A stretch of DNA of 64,000 nt from Marisediminitalea lipolytica (GCF_001758465.1 NZ_MJIC01000020.1:1-64000), one strand, 5' to 3'. Positions 53,533-63,515 are shown, counted from the first letter of the stretch. Notes: generated from the letters alone by a model not told the origin. Numbers and translations: made by a program.

Positions 53533-54486
53533 ATGGATCTGTTTAGTCACTACCTTTCGGCTGTCAGCGTTGATGCCGCCACCATCTCAAAATGGCAGGT
53601 TCATTCGCCCTGGGGCGTCAACGTGGATGACTTTGCGCCGGGCTATTTTTTAACGCTGCTGGATGGCCCGCCCATACACCTCAATATTAACAACCAGCAG
53701 ATAGTGCTTAACCAGGGCGATGCTTTACTGGCTCCGCGCGGAGGAAAATGTCAGATTTGTTCTGTCGGGGCCAGCAACTTTGCCCCCATCGAGGCGCTGG
53801 AATGGCAGGGGCAGGACAGTGACCAGTATGATATTCATGCCCATCTGGGTCAGGCTATGACCGTAACCGTGGGTAGTCGCGGCAGACCCAGCATTCTCGC
53901 TGGTGTGGCCTTCGAACTGGAATTAACCCATGCCTCGTTAATCGCCGAATGTTTACCGCCTTACATACCAATACGAGCCCAGCAGAGCCTGCTGTTACAA
54001 CAGTTCCAGCCGTTGATTTCGCATATTTTTACCGACAAAGCACCCGGTTATTTTGCCGTTGCGACGCAACTGGCAGAACTCATTATTATCAGTGCATTAC
54101 GCACGTTTATCACCAACCAGGATGAGTTTCCGACGGGGGCCCTGAAAGCCCTGACTGACCGCCAGTTACGCAAAGCATTACAGGAAATCCACGACAGCTA
54201 CCAGCATGATCTCCCGGTTGACTATCTGGCTCAGGTCGCCAACATGTCACGCAGTAACTTTATGGCGCGCTTTAAGCGTTTGGTGGGCGTATCCCCCATG
54301 GCTTATCTTAACCGTCACCGAATCAATCAGGCCCAGGCATTACTGAGCAAAACCCAGCTACCGATTGCCGAAATCGCCGAGCAGGTAGGGTTTCACTCTG
54401 ATCGCGCTTTTCGTCAGGCATTTAAACTACAAACCGGCATTGCTCCGCGGCAATACCGGGAGCAGTCGCAATCCCTAAGCGCTTGA
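53533..54486 (+). CDS. AraC-family regulator with cupin N-terminus
   Basis: The 317-residue regulator has an N-terminal AraC_N/cupin-like sensor (about 15-190; HSPWGVNVDDFAPGYFLTLLDGPP) and a C-terminal pair of helix-turn-helices (about 215-312; LPVDYLAQVANMSRSNFMARFKRLVGVSPMAYLNRHRI and IAEIAEQVGFHSDRAFRQAFKLQTGIAPRQYR). It is divergent from the FAD monooxygenase gene, with 146 bases between starts that hold an AT-rich promoter zone. Confidence 0.9.
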   Translation: MDLFSHYLSAVSVDAATISKWQVHSPWGVNVDDFAPGYFLTLLDGPPIHLNINNQQIVLNQGDALLAPRGGKCQICSVGASNFAPIEALEWQGQDSDQYDIHAHLGQAMTVTVGSRGRPSILAGVAFELELTHASLIAECLPPYIPIRAQQSLLLQQFQPLISHIFTDKAPGYFAVATQLAELIIISALRTFITNQDEFPTGALKALTDRQLRKALQEIHDSYQHDLPVDYLAQVANMSRSNFMARFKRLVGVSPMAYLNRHRINQAQALLSKTQLPIAEIAEQVGFHSDRAFRQAFKLQTGIAPRQYREQSQSLSA

Positions 54487-54557
54487 CTATTCGGTGGTTG
54501 GCGATATTCTCGAAGGTCGTTTGAAAACACAAAAACAAAGGTCTGTCTGTAGCCGTT

Positions 54558-55274
54558 ATGAAAGTGGATGCCGTAAAAGTTCGTCGCCTGTACCTTGAGG
54601 TTGCTACCCAGATTGAGCAACAGATCCGTGACGGACACATTAAACCCGGCGATCGCCTGCCCTCTGAGCGCGACCTTGCCGCCAGCTTTGAAGTGAGCCG
54701 GCCAACCATCCGCGAAGCCATGATTGCGCTTGAGATAGCAGGCTTAGTTGAAATTAAGACGGGTTCTGGCATTTATGCGCTGGCCCAGTCGGATGCGCTT
54801 TCCCCCGGCACTCTTGATGATGTGCCCGGCCCTTTTGAAGTACTTGAGGCCAGACTTTTAATCGAACCCGAGGCAGCCAGTCTGGCGGCAGCCCGAATCA
54901 ATAAAGAGCAGCTTAAAATAGTTGAACAGGCGGTCAGGGTGATGGGCGCGGCAGACTCCACAGAGCTGGAGAAAGAAAAAGCCGACGAACTGTTTCATGT
55001 CACCATTGCCCAGGCCACCAATAACAGCGCCCTGGCTTCCACCATTAAGTGGCTGTGGGAATTACGCAATCAGTCTGTACTCAGTTCGACCTTTCACAAA
55101 CGCGTGCGAGAGCTGGGTGTTCATCCCTATGTTGATGAACACCGCAAGATATTAAATGCATTAAAAGTCCGCGATCCTCAGCGCGCAAAAAACGCCATGC
55201 ACACGCATATTTCCAATGCCATCGATCAGGATATGTCGGTCCTCGAACTTAACGACAGCGAAGACCTGGACTAA
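54558..55274 (+). CDS. GntR-family regulator (FadR subfamily, FCD domain)
   Basis: A 238-residue GntR-type winged helix (about 10-75; IEQQIRDGHIKPGDRLPSERDLAASFEVSRPTIREAMIALEIAGLVEIKTGSGIYAL) with an FCD ligand-binding domain (about 95-230; EVLEARLLIEPEAASLAAARI and HVTIAQATNNSALAS). Such proteins often respond to organic acids such as galacturonate, glucuronate or lactate. It follows the AraC gene by 71 bases and is convergent with the efflux adaptor. Target genes are not clear; no operator was matched. Confidence 0.9.
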   Translation: MKVDAVKVRRLYLEVATQIEQQIRDGHIKPGDRLPSERDLAASFEVSRPTIREAMIALEIAGLVEIKTGSGIYALAQSDALSPGTLDDVPGPFEVLEARLLIEPEAASLAAARINKEQLKIVEQAVRVMGAADSTELEKEKADELFHVTIAQATNNSALASTIKWLWELRNQSVLSSTFHKRVRELGVHPYVDEHRKILNALKVRDPQRAKNAMHTHISNAIDQDMSVLELNDSEDLD

Positions 55275-55281
55275 CGCACGG

Positions 55282-56280
55282 TTAAGCGCCATTACCCATA
55301 ATGGTTACGGTTGCAGTCATACCCGACACCAGCGTGTAATCTGCTGGTAATACCGAGGTATCCAGATGAATTCTCACCGGTACCCGCTGCGCTAAACGCA
55401 CCCAGCTGAAAGTTGGCGTAATATCACTTAACATATCACTACTGGTTGCCGCCGCGTTATCGGCGATACCACGGGCAATACTATCTACCCGTCCGGGGAT
55501 TTTAATATCACCGGCCATCAGAATAACCTCGGCTTTATCGCCCACATGAATCGATGGTAATTTGGTTTCTTCAAAATAGCCGTATACCCACATGCCCTCA
55601 CGTTTTACCAGTGCCAGACTGGCAACGCCGGCGGTGACGTAGTCACCTTGTTTAACATTCAGATTGGTCACAATACCATCTGCCGCCGCGCGGACTTCGG
55701 TGCGGGCATAATCAAGCTCTGCCAGAGCCAGTTGATTCTCTATTTGTTTTACTTCCGCTTCGGCGCGCAAGGTATTGGCGATTGCCAGATTCGCTTCGGC
55801 CTGCGCCTGTTGCAGTTGCGCAAAGGCTTCGTCGGCCGACGCTTTGCTGTCGTGAATTTCCTCACTGGAAACCGCTTTGTTTAATCTTGCCCGACGCTCA
55901 GCGCGCTCCTGGAGATTGTCGTAATAGGTCTGGCTGGCAGTCACAGCTGACTCCGCGATGGCCTCGCTGGCTTTAGAGGCATTTACCGCCGCGCGCGCCT
56001 TTGCGAGATCGGCTTTAGCAGCCAACACACGCTGTTCGTAACGGGCAGGATCGATCACGAATAATAAATCGCCTTGTTTAACCACCTGATTATCTTTAAC
56101 TGCAACCTGGGTAACCAGCCCCGATACATCCCCGGCCACTTTTACAATATCAGCCCGTACCCGGCCATCACGGGTCCAGGGCTGAGTGGTAAAGTGCAGC
56201 CAGGCGTTGTAGGCAGCATATCCGGCAGCAATGACCATGAGTAATGTTAAAAGAACGCGCATTGATAAAACCTGTTTCAT
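55282..56280 (-). CDS. AaeA-like efflux adaptor (HlyD family)
   Basis: A 332-residue membrane fusion protein with an N-terminal anchor (MRVLLTLLMVIAAGYAAYNAWL), lipoyl halves (WTRDGRVRADIVKVAGDVSGLVTQVAVKDNQVVKQGDLLFVID) and a coiled-coil hairpin (about 80-170). This type pairs with FUSC pumps, as AaeA with AaeB, for aromatic acid export. It is the last gene of the four-gene operon (MarR, FUSC pump, DUF1656, HlyD). Confidence 0.88.
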   Translation of the reverse strand: MKQVLSMRVLLTLLMVIAAGYAAYNAWLHFTTQPWTRDGRVRADIVKVAGDVSGLVTQVAVKDNQVVKQGDLLFVIDPARYEQRVLAAKADLAKARAAVNASKASEAIAESAVTASQTYYDNLQERAERRARLNKAVSSEEIHDSKASADEAFAQLQQAQAEANLAIANTLRAEAEVKQIENQLALAELDYARTEVRAAADGIVTNLNVKQGDYVTAGVASLALVKREGMWVYGYFEETKLPSIHVGDKAEVILMAGDIKIPGRVDSIARGIADNAAATSSDMLSDITPTFSWVRLAQRVPVRIHLDTSVLPADYTLVSGMTATVTIMGNGA

Positions 56281-56286
56281 AACTAC

Positions 56287-56487
56287 TTAACCTAAAAAAA
56301 CGATAATGCCCAGGGCATACAAACTAATAACTAACGCCATCCGAAATAACGACGGGTGCCACAGCCAGCGATATAACCCGGTGACAACCAGGATTCGGTC
56401 CAACACTACGTAAACGGGGATCAGGGCGAGTAGCAATAACGTCGCCCCGGGCAAATAAACGCCGGCCAAAGAAAATGCTAAAGGCAT
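56287..56487 (-). CDS. DUF1656 small membrane protein (AaeX-like)
   Basis: The 66-residue protein has two hydrophobic helices (VYLPGATLLLLALIPVYVVLDRI and WHPSLFRMALVISLYALGIIVFL). This is the DUF1656 family found in AaeXAB-type operons. It starts inside the end of the FUSC gene (10-base overlap) and ends 6 bases before the adaptor gene. Its job in the pump is unknown. Confidence 0.85.
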   Translation of the reverse strand: MPLAFSLAGVYLPGATLLLLALIPVYVVLDRILVVTGLYRWLWHPSLFRMALVISLYALGIIVFLG

Positions 56488-58565
56488 TGGGTGACTCCTT
56501 GATAAGAATGCTCTTCTGCGTAAAGCGGTTCCTTAACCGCGGCTGACAGTAAGTAAAGATGCTCGCGAATCCCGTTGCCTGCGGTGGAATCCGGCAGACT
56601 GTTCAGCGTATCCGTAATCATCAGCTGCAAGGCAACCAGCTCACTTTGTGAGTACTTACTTTTCTTATGTAGCCTTTTGATAAAGGATAGAATCTGTTTA
56701 ACCTGGTCCCGATGGGAAGCCGTAAAGCTCGCTAACCGCAGATCTTCCCGCAGTGCTAATACCACATAGCACAGCTCGTTAGTCAGCAACGCCGAGGCTA
56801 AAAAGCGATCAAGCGCCTCAGGCTGCTGAGCAAAATTCTGTGTCATTTGCACCGTGATATCGCGATTCCGGCTCTGTAAGCGCTGACTCAGGCTCGTCTC
56901 AGCTTCGCGGGTTGCCATCACCACACTGTCTGCGAGCATTGCCTGATAACGGTTAAACTGAGCGGCGGTACCAGAGACTTTTGGCATCAGCAAAAAGCCA
57001 CTCAAAGCCGAAATTACCCCAACGATAGACGCCATCATTTCGTTAAAAAAGCGGGTGTAATCCAAACTCACCACCGGGCCAATATTCAATACCACCAAAA
57101 ACCCCATTAACGTGGGAATAGCCAGCCCTATGCCGCCAGGAATAGTGGCAATATAAAACATCACCATTAAGAAAGGCGCGGTACCAATCACGAACATGGG
57201 ATAGGTAGTAAAAGTGGGTAATAAAATAAAACAGATTAAGCCAATAAACGGGGCTGTGCTGTGGCCGAGAACCGCCACTTTAATGGCCGCTAAAGGGTTT
57301 GGCAGCGGCGCCATCATCATACTTAAAGCCACAACGATGAAGACGGCGGTTGCGCCCGACTGCCAATGACTGTTAACCCACAACAAACCCACTGCGGCGG
57401 TAATAATAAATGTCCGCGCAAAGGTGAGCAGAGAGACGGCCGGGTCAAATACCCGGGAAAATTCGACTTTATTCAGTTTACCGATATCACTGTGGCGGCG
57501 TTCGCTGGCCACCAGCAACGACCGCAGGCATAAAGTCAGAGACTTAACCACCTTGCTTAGCAGAATTGCGCCGGTTTCAAACTGGGTCCGCGCCTGCCCT
57601 TCAAACTTGTTAAGCAAGGCATTCCGCAACTGTCCGCTTTGTTGAGACACATCATGCAAACGCGCTAACAATGCAGCTTTATCTTCGGTATCAGATAAAG
57701 TTGAGATGACTGGCTGTGCCAGTTCGGCCAACGCATCAACGCAGGCTGGCTGGTCTTCACTGATACGCTGTTTAAGGCGCTGCAAACTCTGCAGGTGCGT
57801 AATGGTTTCCAGGTAATAATAATTACTCAGCCGTAGCGGACGACTGAGACTGCTTAACCAGGGGCCTTCAAACACCGCGTTCGACAGTAGGTCTTCAAAA
57901 TTAATCGCGTTTGCCGCAGTGTCCCGATGGATAGCCAGCGCATGTTTTGAATGGTCGCCTTCGGCCAAAGTGTGGCGCACCTCTGTAAGCAGATTATTCA
58001 GGTTGGCATGAACCTGTTTTTTTACCTGAGGACGAAGCTGACGAGGGAAGAATCCGTCAAATACCAGTGTGGTAACAGCCAGGCCCAGCAGCACTTCAAA
58101 GAACCGGTGGATCGCCACTTCAAAAATTGCATGCGGGTTGTTAAGCACCGGCAAGGTAATCATGGCCACGGTATACCCACCGAGTACAAAGGTGTAGCCG
58201 CGAAAGCCTTTAAACGACAGTGCCCCCGCTGCACAGAGACCACTCCAGAGGGCAATAGCGATGATTAACATTTCTGGCTGTTGTGGAAAAAACGCCACCA
58301 GGGTTACCGATGCGATGGTGCCGATAATGGTGCCCAGTATGCGGTAAAAGCTTTTAGCCATAACCATGCCGGACTGACTGTTCATAACCACTACCACGGT
58401 TAACATGGAGGTCATGGGCGATGGCAGTTCCAGCAACATGGCCAGGCCCGTCGCCAGATACAGCGACAGCATGGTTTTAAACACAAATAACCAGGGTTCC
58501 CGGTTGTCTTTAAATCCCTGCAAAACAGGCTGGATCACCTTTTGAATTGGGGTTGAAGTACTCAC
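56478..58565 (-). CDS. FUSC-family efflux pump (AaeB-like)
   Basis: A 695-residue inner-membrane protein with two groups of five or six membrane helices (about 25-190 and 375-520), each followed by a cytosolic helical domain. It fits the fusaric-acid resistance/p-hydroxybenzoate efflux family. It probably exports aromatic carboxylic acids with the adaptor at 55282. Start overlaps the MarR stop by four bases (ATGA). Confidence 0.88.
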   Translation of the reverse strand: MSTSTPIQKVIQPVLQGFKDNREPWLFVFKTMLSLYLATGLAMLLELPSPMTSMLTVVVVMNSQSGMVMAKSFYRILGTIIGTIASVTLVAFFPQQPEMLIIAIALWSGLCAAGALSFKGFRGYTFVLGGYTVAMITLPVLNNPHAIFEVAIHRFFEVLLGLAVTTLVFDGFFPRQLRPQVKKQVHANLNNLLTEVRHTLAEGDHSKHALAIHRDTAANAINFEDLLSNAVFEGPWLSSLSRPLRLSNYYYLETITHLQSLQRLKQRISEDQPACVDALAELAQPVISTLSDTEDKAALLARLHDVSQQSGQLRNALLNKFEGQARTQFETGAILLSKVVKSLTLCLRSLLVASERRHSDIGKLNKVEFSRVFDPAVSLLTFARTFIITAAVGLLWVNSHWQSGATAVFIVVALSMMMAPLPNPLAAIKVAVLGHSTAPFIGLICFILLPTFTTYPMFVIGTAPFLMVMFYIATIPGGIGLAIPTLMGFLVVLNIGPVVSLDYTRFFNEMMASIVGVISALSGFLLMPKVSGTAAQFNRYQAMLADSVVMATREAETSLSQRLQSRNRDITVQMTQNFAQQPEALDRFLASALLTNELCYVVLALREDLRLASFTASHRDQVKQILSFIKRLHKKSKYSQSELVALQLMITDTLNSLPDSTAGNGIREHLYLLSAAVKEPLYAEEHSYQGVTQCL

Positions 58566-59059
58566 TCTACCTCTTTACTCACACTGGCCAGTAATAACTT
58601 TAATGACGTCTCGAGCGTGTCTCTTTGTGACTGTTCGACGCCGGCAAAAATGCTACGTAACTGGTTGGAAATATCGGGTAATAATTCCTTGAGCAACGCT
58701 CTGCCCTGCTCGTTAAGACTGAGCAACCACACCCGACGATCCTGGGCACTGATGCGGCGTTCGAGTAACCCTTTGGCAAATAACTGGTCGGTAACCCGGG
58801 TAATATTGGAAGGCTTTTCACCGGTCAGGGCCACCACTTCAGAGACAGTCAGACCATCTTCGGATCCTTCCAGCATGGTGAGTGTGTTGTATTCGGACAG
58901 AGACAAGCCGTATTTACGCAGTTGCTGGTGCGCATTGTCAGCCATGAGTTTATCCAGCATCCGGATCAAGCGAACCAACAGGGCTTCTGACAACGAATAT
59001 TCAGGATGACGCTGACTAAAGGCGGTAAGCTGTTTTTCGATTTCGGCAAAAGACGTCAT
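58562..59059 (-). CDS. MarR-family regulator of the aromatic efflux operon
   Basis: The 165-residue winged-helix protein has the MarR layout (LRKYGLSLSEYNTLTMLEGSEDGLTVSEVVALTGEKPSNITRVTDQLFAKGLLERRISAQDRRVWLLSLNEQG). It is first in the operon and translationally coupled to the pump gene. Binding of an aromatic acid would lift repression in the usual MarR way (inference). A dyad upstream at 59081-59113 is a candidate operator. Confidence 0.9.
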   Translation of the reverse strand: MTSFAEIEKQLTAFSQRHPEYSLSEALLVRLIRMLDKLMADNAHQQLRKYGLSLSEYNTLTMLEGSEDGLTVSEVVALTGEKPSNITRVTDQLFAKGLLERRISAQDRRVWLLSLNEQGRALLKELLPDISNQLRSIFAGVEQSQRDTLETSLKLLLASVSKEVE

Positions 59060-59080
59060 AGTTTAAATTACACCAATGTT

Positions 59081-59113
59081 TATTACATATTCATTTATTT
59101 CACTTATGTAATA
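59081..59113. promoter_or_regulatory. Candidate MarR operator
   Basis: An inverted repeat tattacat/atgtaata with a 17-base A/T-rich gap lies 22 bases before the MarR start codon. The spacing and place suit autoregulation. No consensus was scored. Confidence 0.35.
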
Positions 59114-59333
59114 TTAAGCAGAAGCCACTTGGTTGTCTAGGCAACAAAGTGTATTGTGAGATAAGTGTCATATCAGTGAGAGCAATAACCGGGAATTTCG
59201 TACTTTAGGACCTATTTACCAGACATGCCTTCGGATAGGATGAAGAGAACAACAATGATCGCGACGTGCCTTTCGTGATTTCAATGCATCGGATGCCTGC
59301 ATCACAACCTAAGACTAAAAGTGAGCTGATATT

Positions 59334-60347
59334 ATGAGAGCAATTATTACTGCCAATCCGGACCAGGGCCTTGATGGTCTCGCCGTTACTGACATCGCTG
59401 AACCCGCCGCCCCTCAGGGTGACCAGATCAAAGTAAGACTACTGGGCAGTTCGTTGAACTATCACGACCTGGGTGTCGCGATGGGCACCTTAAATAAAGT
59501 ACAGGATCGTATTTTGCTGGCCGATGGTGCCGGCATTGTTGAGGCAGTGGGCGAAGACGTTACAGATTTTAAACCCGGTGATGAAGTGGTGTCCTGCTTC
59601 TTCCCGGACTGGCAGGCCGGTGGGCCGACGCTGGGCGATTTTAGCCGTACTCCCGGCGATGGCCTGGACGGTTATGCCCGCGATCTGGTGGTTACGCCAC
59701 AAAGCTGGTTTACCAAAGCGCCAAAAGGCTGGACCGCCACAGAATCATCTACCATTACCACGGCCGGTTTAACCGCATGGCGCGCACTGGTAACAGAAAG
59801 CAACATTAAAGCGGGTGATAAAGTATTGCTGCTGGGCACTGGCGGCGTATCCATTTATGCCTTACAACTGGCCAAGGGCATGGGTGCATCGGTAGCCATT
59901 ACCTCTTCCAGTAACGACAAACTGGCAAAAGCCAAAGCCCTCGGCGCCGACTTTACGGTTAACTATAAAGAAGACGAAAACTGGGGCGAAACGGTAGCCA
60001 ACTGGGCAGAAGGCGGTGTGGATATCGTAGTTGAGGTAGGCGGCCCGGCGACACTGACCCAGTCTATTACAGCCTGTCGCGTGGGCGGAAAAATCATTTT
60101 AATTGGCGTGTTAACCGGAATGGGCGGTGAAATACCTACCGCTTACATGATGCTAAAACAAATTCGCCTGCAAGGCATTGTGGTTGGTAGCCGCAGCGAA
60201 CAACAGGATATGGTAAAAGCGCTGGAACAACTGGCAATAAAACCGGTGATTGATAAAACCTTTGGTTTTGCCGAACTGGCCGAAGCCTTCCGTTACGAAC
60301 TGGCTGCTGGCCACTTTGGTAAAATCGCTATCGATTATACCCTTTAA
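59334..60347 (+). CDS. Zinc-independent MDR-type alcohol/quinone oxidoreductase
   Basis: A 337-residue medium-chain dehydrogenase/reductase. The GroES-like N-terminal part (NYHDLGVAMG, ADGAGIVEAVGEDVTDFKPGDEVVSCF) is followed by the NAD(P) Rossmann domain with VLLLGTGGVSIYALQLAKGMGASVAITSSSNDK. The usual structural-zinc Cys cluster is absent, and the catalytic-zinc Cys is also not seen, so it is probably of the quinone or crotonyl-type. It stands alone, divergent from the MarR operon with 274 bases between; no terminator needed beyond the hairpin at 60361. Confidence 0.85.
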   Translation: MRAIITANPDQGLDGLAVTDIAEPAAPQGDQIKVRLLGSSLNYHDLGVAMGTLNKVQDRILLADGAGIVEAVGEDVTDFKPGDEVVSCFFPDWQAGGPTLGDFSRTPGDGLDGYARDLVVTPQSWFTKAPKGWTATESSTITTAGLTAWRALVTESNIKAGDKVLLLGTGGVSIYALQLAKGMGASVAITSSSNDKLAKAKALGADFTVNYKEDENWGETVANWAEGGVDIVVEVGGPATLTQSITACRVGGKIILIGVLTGMGGEIPTAYMMLKQIRLQGIVVGSRSEQQDMVKALEQLAIKPVIDKTFGFAELAEAFRYELAAGHFGKIAIDYTL

Positions 60348-60360
60348 CTCGCAGTAAGAA

Positions 60361-60390
60361 GTGCTGCCTGATGAGCATTTCAGGCAGCAC
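60361..60390. terminator. Bidirectional hairpin between convergent genes
   Basis: A perfect 11-bp stem (gtgctgcctga/tcaggcagcac) with an 8-base loop sits 13 bases past the oxidoreductase stop and 9 bases before the GH2 stop. There is no proper T-run on either side, so efficiency is uncertain. Confidence 0.6.
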
Positions 60391-60398
60391 GACGTAAT

Positions 60399-63095
60399 TT
60401 AAAGTGGTGTTACGCTAATCGCCGACACGGCAGCCGGGCCGGAACCGGGTGTGAATGCCAGTTGCAAACGGCCATTGGTTACTTCAACGTCAAATTCTAC
60501 TCGTTGGCTTGCATAACCCGCGTCTTCGCTACCCGCAGGCGTTTTAATTGCAACGGGTTTTGCATTATTGGCCGTCACCATAAACTCAGCAGCCTGAGCC
60601 TGTGCAACCACTAATAAACTCACCTTATACTTACCTTCATCCAGCGGCAGAGCGTAACTAAACTCACCGCTACGATAGGTAGTTGCCATGGGCTGATCGC
60701 TCACGTCTTTGATATCCGCTGGTTTTGGCGGGCGGCCCCAACCGCCGGGTTTATCCAGCGACTTAGCACTGCCACCACTAAAGAAGGCATCAGAGCCATA
60801 TTGTGCAGGCGCAGTGTCTGACGCCATAATTGCACCGGTATCGATATGATAGGCATTAACCTGTGGAGCATTGAGCCGCCAGTTTGCGGTATCGGATACC
60901 CCTTCCCTGTCGCCAACACCCCGGGCAATAATCGTGTTTTCACCACCAGTCAGACGCACATCCGGCCATTCGCAGGTTGCCATTATGCAATTTGATTGCA
61001 CGCCCTGTGACTCACCGTTAACCAGCAGTTCCACTTCTGTCAGGTTGCTGTAAACCTTAACAGCCGTTACCTGATAGGCGCGTTCAACGTAGCGTTTTGA
61101 GGTAATATGCACCATTGGCTTATCACTCCAGTTTGCCTGGTAAAAATAGTAACTGTCTTTGTTAATTGCCCTGTCGTAGGTAATTACCCCTTTGGTGTTA
61201 ATATCAATAGAGTCACCCTCCACCCGGGTGGTGGTAGCAAAATCAAAGGCATTCCAGATCCAGGTTGCCCACAAATAAGGTTTGCTGGCCAGAATCGCCC
61301 AGTTCGCCTCGTGAACATAGCTCATGTATTCCTCGGGTTGATGCCGCCCGGTAGCAGCCACCGGCCCACCAAATACGTTATCGCTGTGCATTGAGGTAGC
61401 ACCGCCAGCGCCATATTCACTCACGGAGATTGGCTGTTGCGGATATAAACCGTGCAGGGTATCTAAATGTTCATCCAAATCCTGCGGTTTGCCATAGTAC
61501 CAACCGTAATAGCGATTTAATCCGGTGGTTTGTGATAACCCCGTGGTTTTTGGCACTTTGTCGGCTGGCCAGCGCGCATTCGCTTCACAACAGTTAGCCA
61601 GGGTGGAATAGCGCGAAGGATCAAGCTCTGCCACCTGTTTATCCAGCACGGTTAAGACCGGCGTAGGATCGGGTTCTGAATCTGGCGGGCTGCCAAGAAA
61701 CGCCGGTAACACCGCACCAAAGTCTACTTCGTTGGCGATGCCCCACACGGCAACAGACGGGTGATTAAAATTTTGCTTAATCATCTCCGTTAGCTGTAAC
61801 TGCGCGTTTTCCAGCAGTGCCTGATTAGCCGCTTCATATTCTTCGGCGTAGCGCCAAACTGATACCAGCGGAATTTCATCCCACAGAATAATGCCCTGCT
61901 CGTTAGCGAGTTTATGCACCGGCTGACCATGGGGATAGTGAGCCAGACGAATCGTGTTTGCCCCCATATCGACCAGCAGTTTAACATCTTCAGCAATATC
62001 CTCAGGGCTAACCGCCCAGCCACGGCCTTCGCGATCCTGATGATAAGCCACGCCTTTAAGCGTTAATGGCTTGCCATTAAGAATAAAGCCTTTATCTGCA
62101 TCGACACCGATAGTACGCAGACCATAAGGCTGGGAAACCGTATCCAGCCAGTTACCTTCGCTGTCGGTCAACACCGCTTCCAGCTTATATAAATAGGGAT
62201 CGCTCACACCGTGCCAAAGATGCGGGCTGGGTATAGCCAGCGTAATGGATTGCTCTGTGCGTTTTGCCGGCTGCAAAGATAACGGGATTTGCTGTTGCGC
62301 AGCCACGTTTCCAGCCGCATCAACCAGACGGGTAGTCAGAAGTACTTGTTGTGGAGTTTCTGCCAGACTCGAAATCAGGGTATTTACGTTAACCTCGGCC
62401 GTACCAGCCGGTGTTAGTGTGGTTGTTGCATACACGCCCGGGCCACCAAAATCATCCATTGCCACGTGCACATCAGGCGTAGAAACAAGCCTTACCGGCC
62501 GGTAAAGCCCGCCGTGGACAAAAAAGTCGCCGGCAATGGGTAACGTGTCAAAGGTGGTAGAGGTTGCCGTAGGTTTGCTGTTATCCACTTTAACCACCAG
62601 CAGGTTGGCTTGATTTTCGTTAATAGCCGCAGTGGCATTAAAGCGAAAACGGTTAAAACCGCCGCGATGCTCGCCCAGACGAACGCCATTCAGCCAGACT
62701 TCAGCTGTACGGCTTGCAGCATCAAATTCCAGCCAGTGCTGTAAACCTGCTGAGGCTTTATCCAGCGTAAAGGAAAGGCGGTAATACCCGGCGCCCATAG
62801 TAGTGTTGATGTTATCGGGCGTATGCAGATGATCGCTGTCTGAGTTTTGATAGTAGCCCACGCGATTCCAGCTGTGCGGTACACTCACCGATTGCCAGTC
62901 ATCAGCATTAACCCCGGGCGAGAGAACCCCTTCAGGCAGGGTATCGCTTAACATAAATTGCCAGTTATCCGCGAGTAACTTTACTGAACGCACCGGCTCG
63001 TCTTTGGCGATGTGTTCGGTCTGATTGCCCGAACATCCCAATAGAACGATAACACACAAGCCGGATAACACTGCCCCGCAAGCAGATTTAAACAT
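60399..63095 (-). CDS. GH2 beta-galactosidase-like lipoprotein
   Basis: An 898-residue exported glycosidase with a lipoprotein signal (VLLGC, Cys21). GH2 domains in order: sugar-binding jelly roll (about 35-215, WNRVGYYQNSD, WLEFDAASRTAEVWLNG), Ig-like domain (about 220-335), and the catalytic barrel (about 340-640). The acid/base Glu is near 455 in WGIANEVDFG and the nucleophile Glu near 558 in SVSEYGAGG. A further Ig-like (DUF4982-like) part and a C-terminal malectin-like module of about 150 residues follow. It cleaves a beta-galactoside or related beta-linked sugar at the cell surface or in the periplasm. No receptor or transporter for the product is within the window. Confidence 0.9.
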   Translation of the reverse strand: MFKSACGAVLSGLCVIVLLGCSGNQTEHIAKDEPVRSVKLLADNWQFMLSDTLPEGVLSPGVNADDWQSVSVPHSWNRVGYYQNSDSDHLHTPDNINTTMGAGYYRLSFTLDKASAGLQHWLEFDAASRTAEVWLNGVRLGEHRGGFNRFRFNATAAINENQANLLVVKVDNSKPTATSTTFDTLPIAGDFFVHGGLYRPVRLVSTPDVHVAMDDFGGPGVYATTTLTPAGTAEVNVNTLISSLAETPQQVLLTTRLVDAAGNVAAQQQIPLSLQPAKRTEQSITLAIPSPHLWHGVSDPYLYKLEAVLTDSEGNWLDTVSQPYGLRTIGVDADKGFILNGKPLTLKGVAYHQDREGRGWAVSPEDIAEDVKLLVDMGANTIRLAHYPHGQPVHKLANEQGIILWDEIPLVSVWRYAEEYEAANQALLENAQLQLTEMIKQNFNHPSVAVWGIANEVDFGAVLPAFLGSPPDSEPDPTPVLTVLDKQVAELDPSRYSTLANCCEANARWPADKVPKTTGLSQTTGLNRYYGWYYGKPQDLDEHLDTLHGLYPQQPISVSEYGAGGATSMHSDNVFGGPVAATGRHQPEEYMSYVHEANWAILASKPYLWATWIWNAFDFATTTRVEGDSIDINTKGVITYDRAINKDSYYFYQANWSDKPMVHITSKRYVERAYQVTAVKVYSNLTEVELLVNGESQGVQSNCIMATCEWPDVRLTGGENTIIARGVGDREGVSDTANWRLNAPQVNAYHIDTGAIMASDTAPAQYGSDAFFSGGSAKSLDKPGGWGRPPKPADIKDVSDQPMATTYRSGEFSYALPLDEGKYKVSLLVVAQAQAAEFMVTANNAKPVAIKTPAGSEDAGYASQRVEFDVEVTNGRLQLAFTPGSGPAAVSAISVTPL

Positions 63096-63515
63096 ACAAA
63101 CTCCTTACTACCAATGCGATGAAAATCAGATGGAAACGGGTATTGCTGACGCGATTGACCAACGAGGAAACGATGACGAATGCGGTTTATCGGCAACAAC
63201 CAAAATCTGGTAAGGCCAATATACCTACCTCTTTAATCATTTCAACATTTAATTAACAAAATCAGCACAGTTTGAGCGGGCACGCCAAAATTTAGCGATT
63301 AAACCATAAATAACAACAGGTTAAATTAAAACGACATCTGTAATAGATGCTATCGATTTTTTAAATAGCGGTAGGTTAAAGCCACCGGGGATGGTCTTGA
63401 TTTCAGATTTGATGGCCTGACCAAAAACATTACCGGAATAGTAAGGAGAGGTTGTGACAGATAGATATGACAGGTGACGCCGCCAGCAAGTACTGACGGC
63501 AACAGGGGATAAAGA
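63096..63515. other. 420-base gap between the GH2 gene and uxuA
   Basis: Both neighbours read leftward, so this is the upstream region of the GH2 gene and the downstream end of uxuA. A weak stem gccgcca/tgacggc (about 63480-63501, one mismatch) lies 15 bases from the uxuA stop. No convincing promoter, operator or small gene was seen. Confidence 0.4.
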
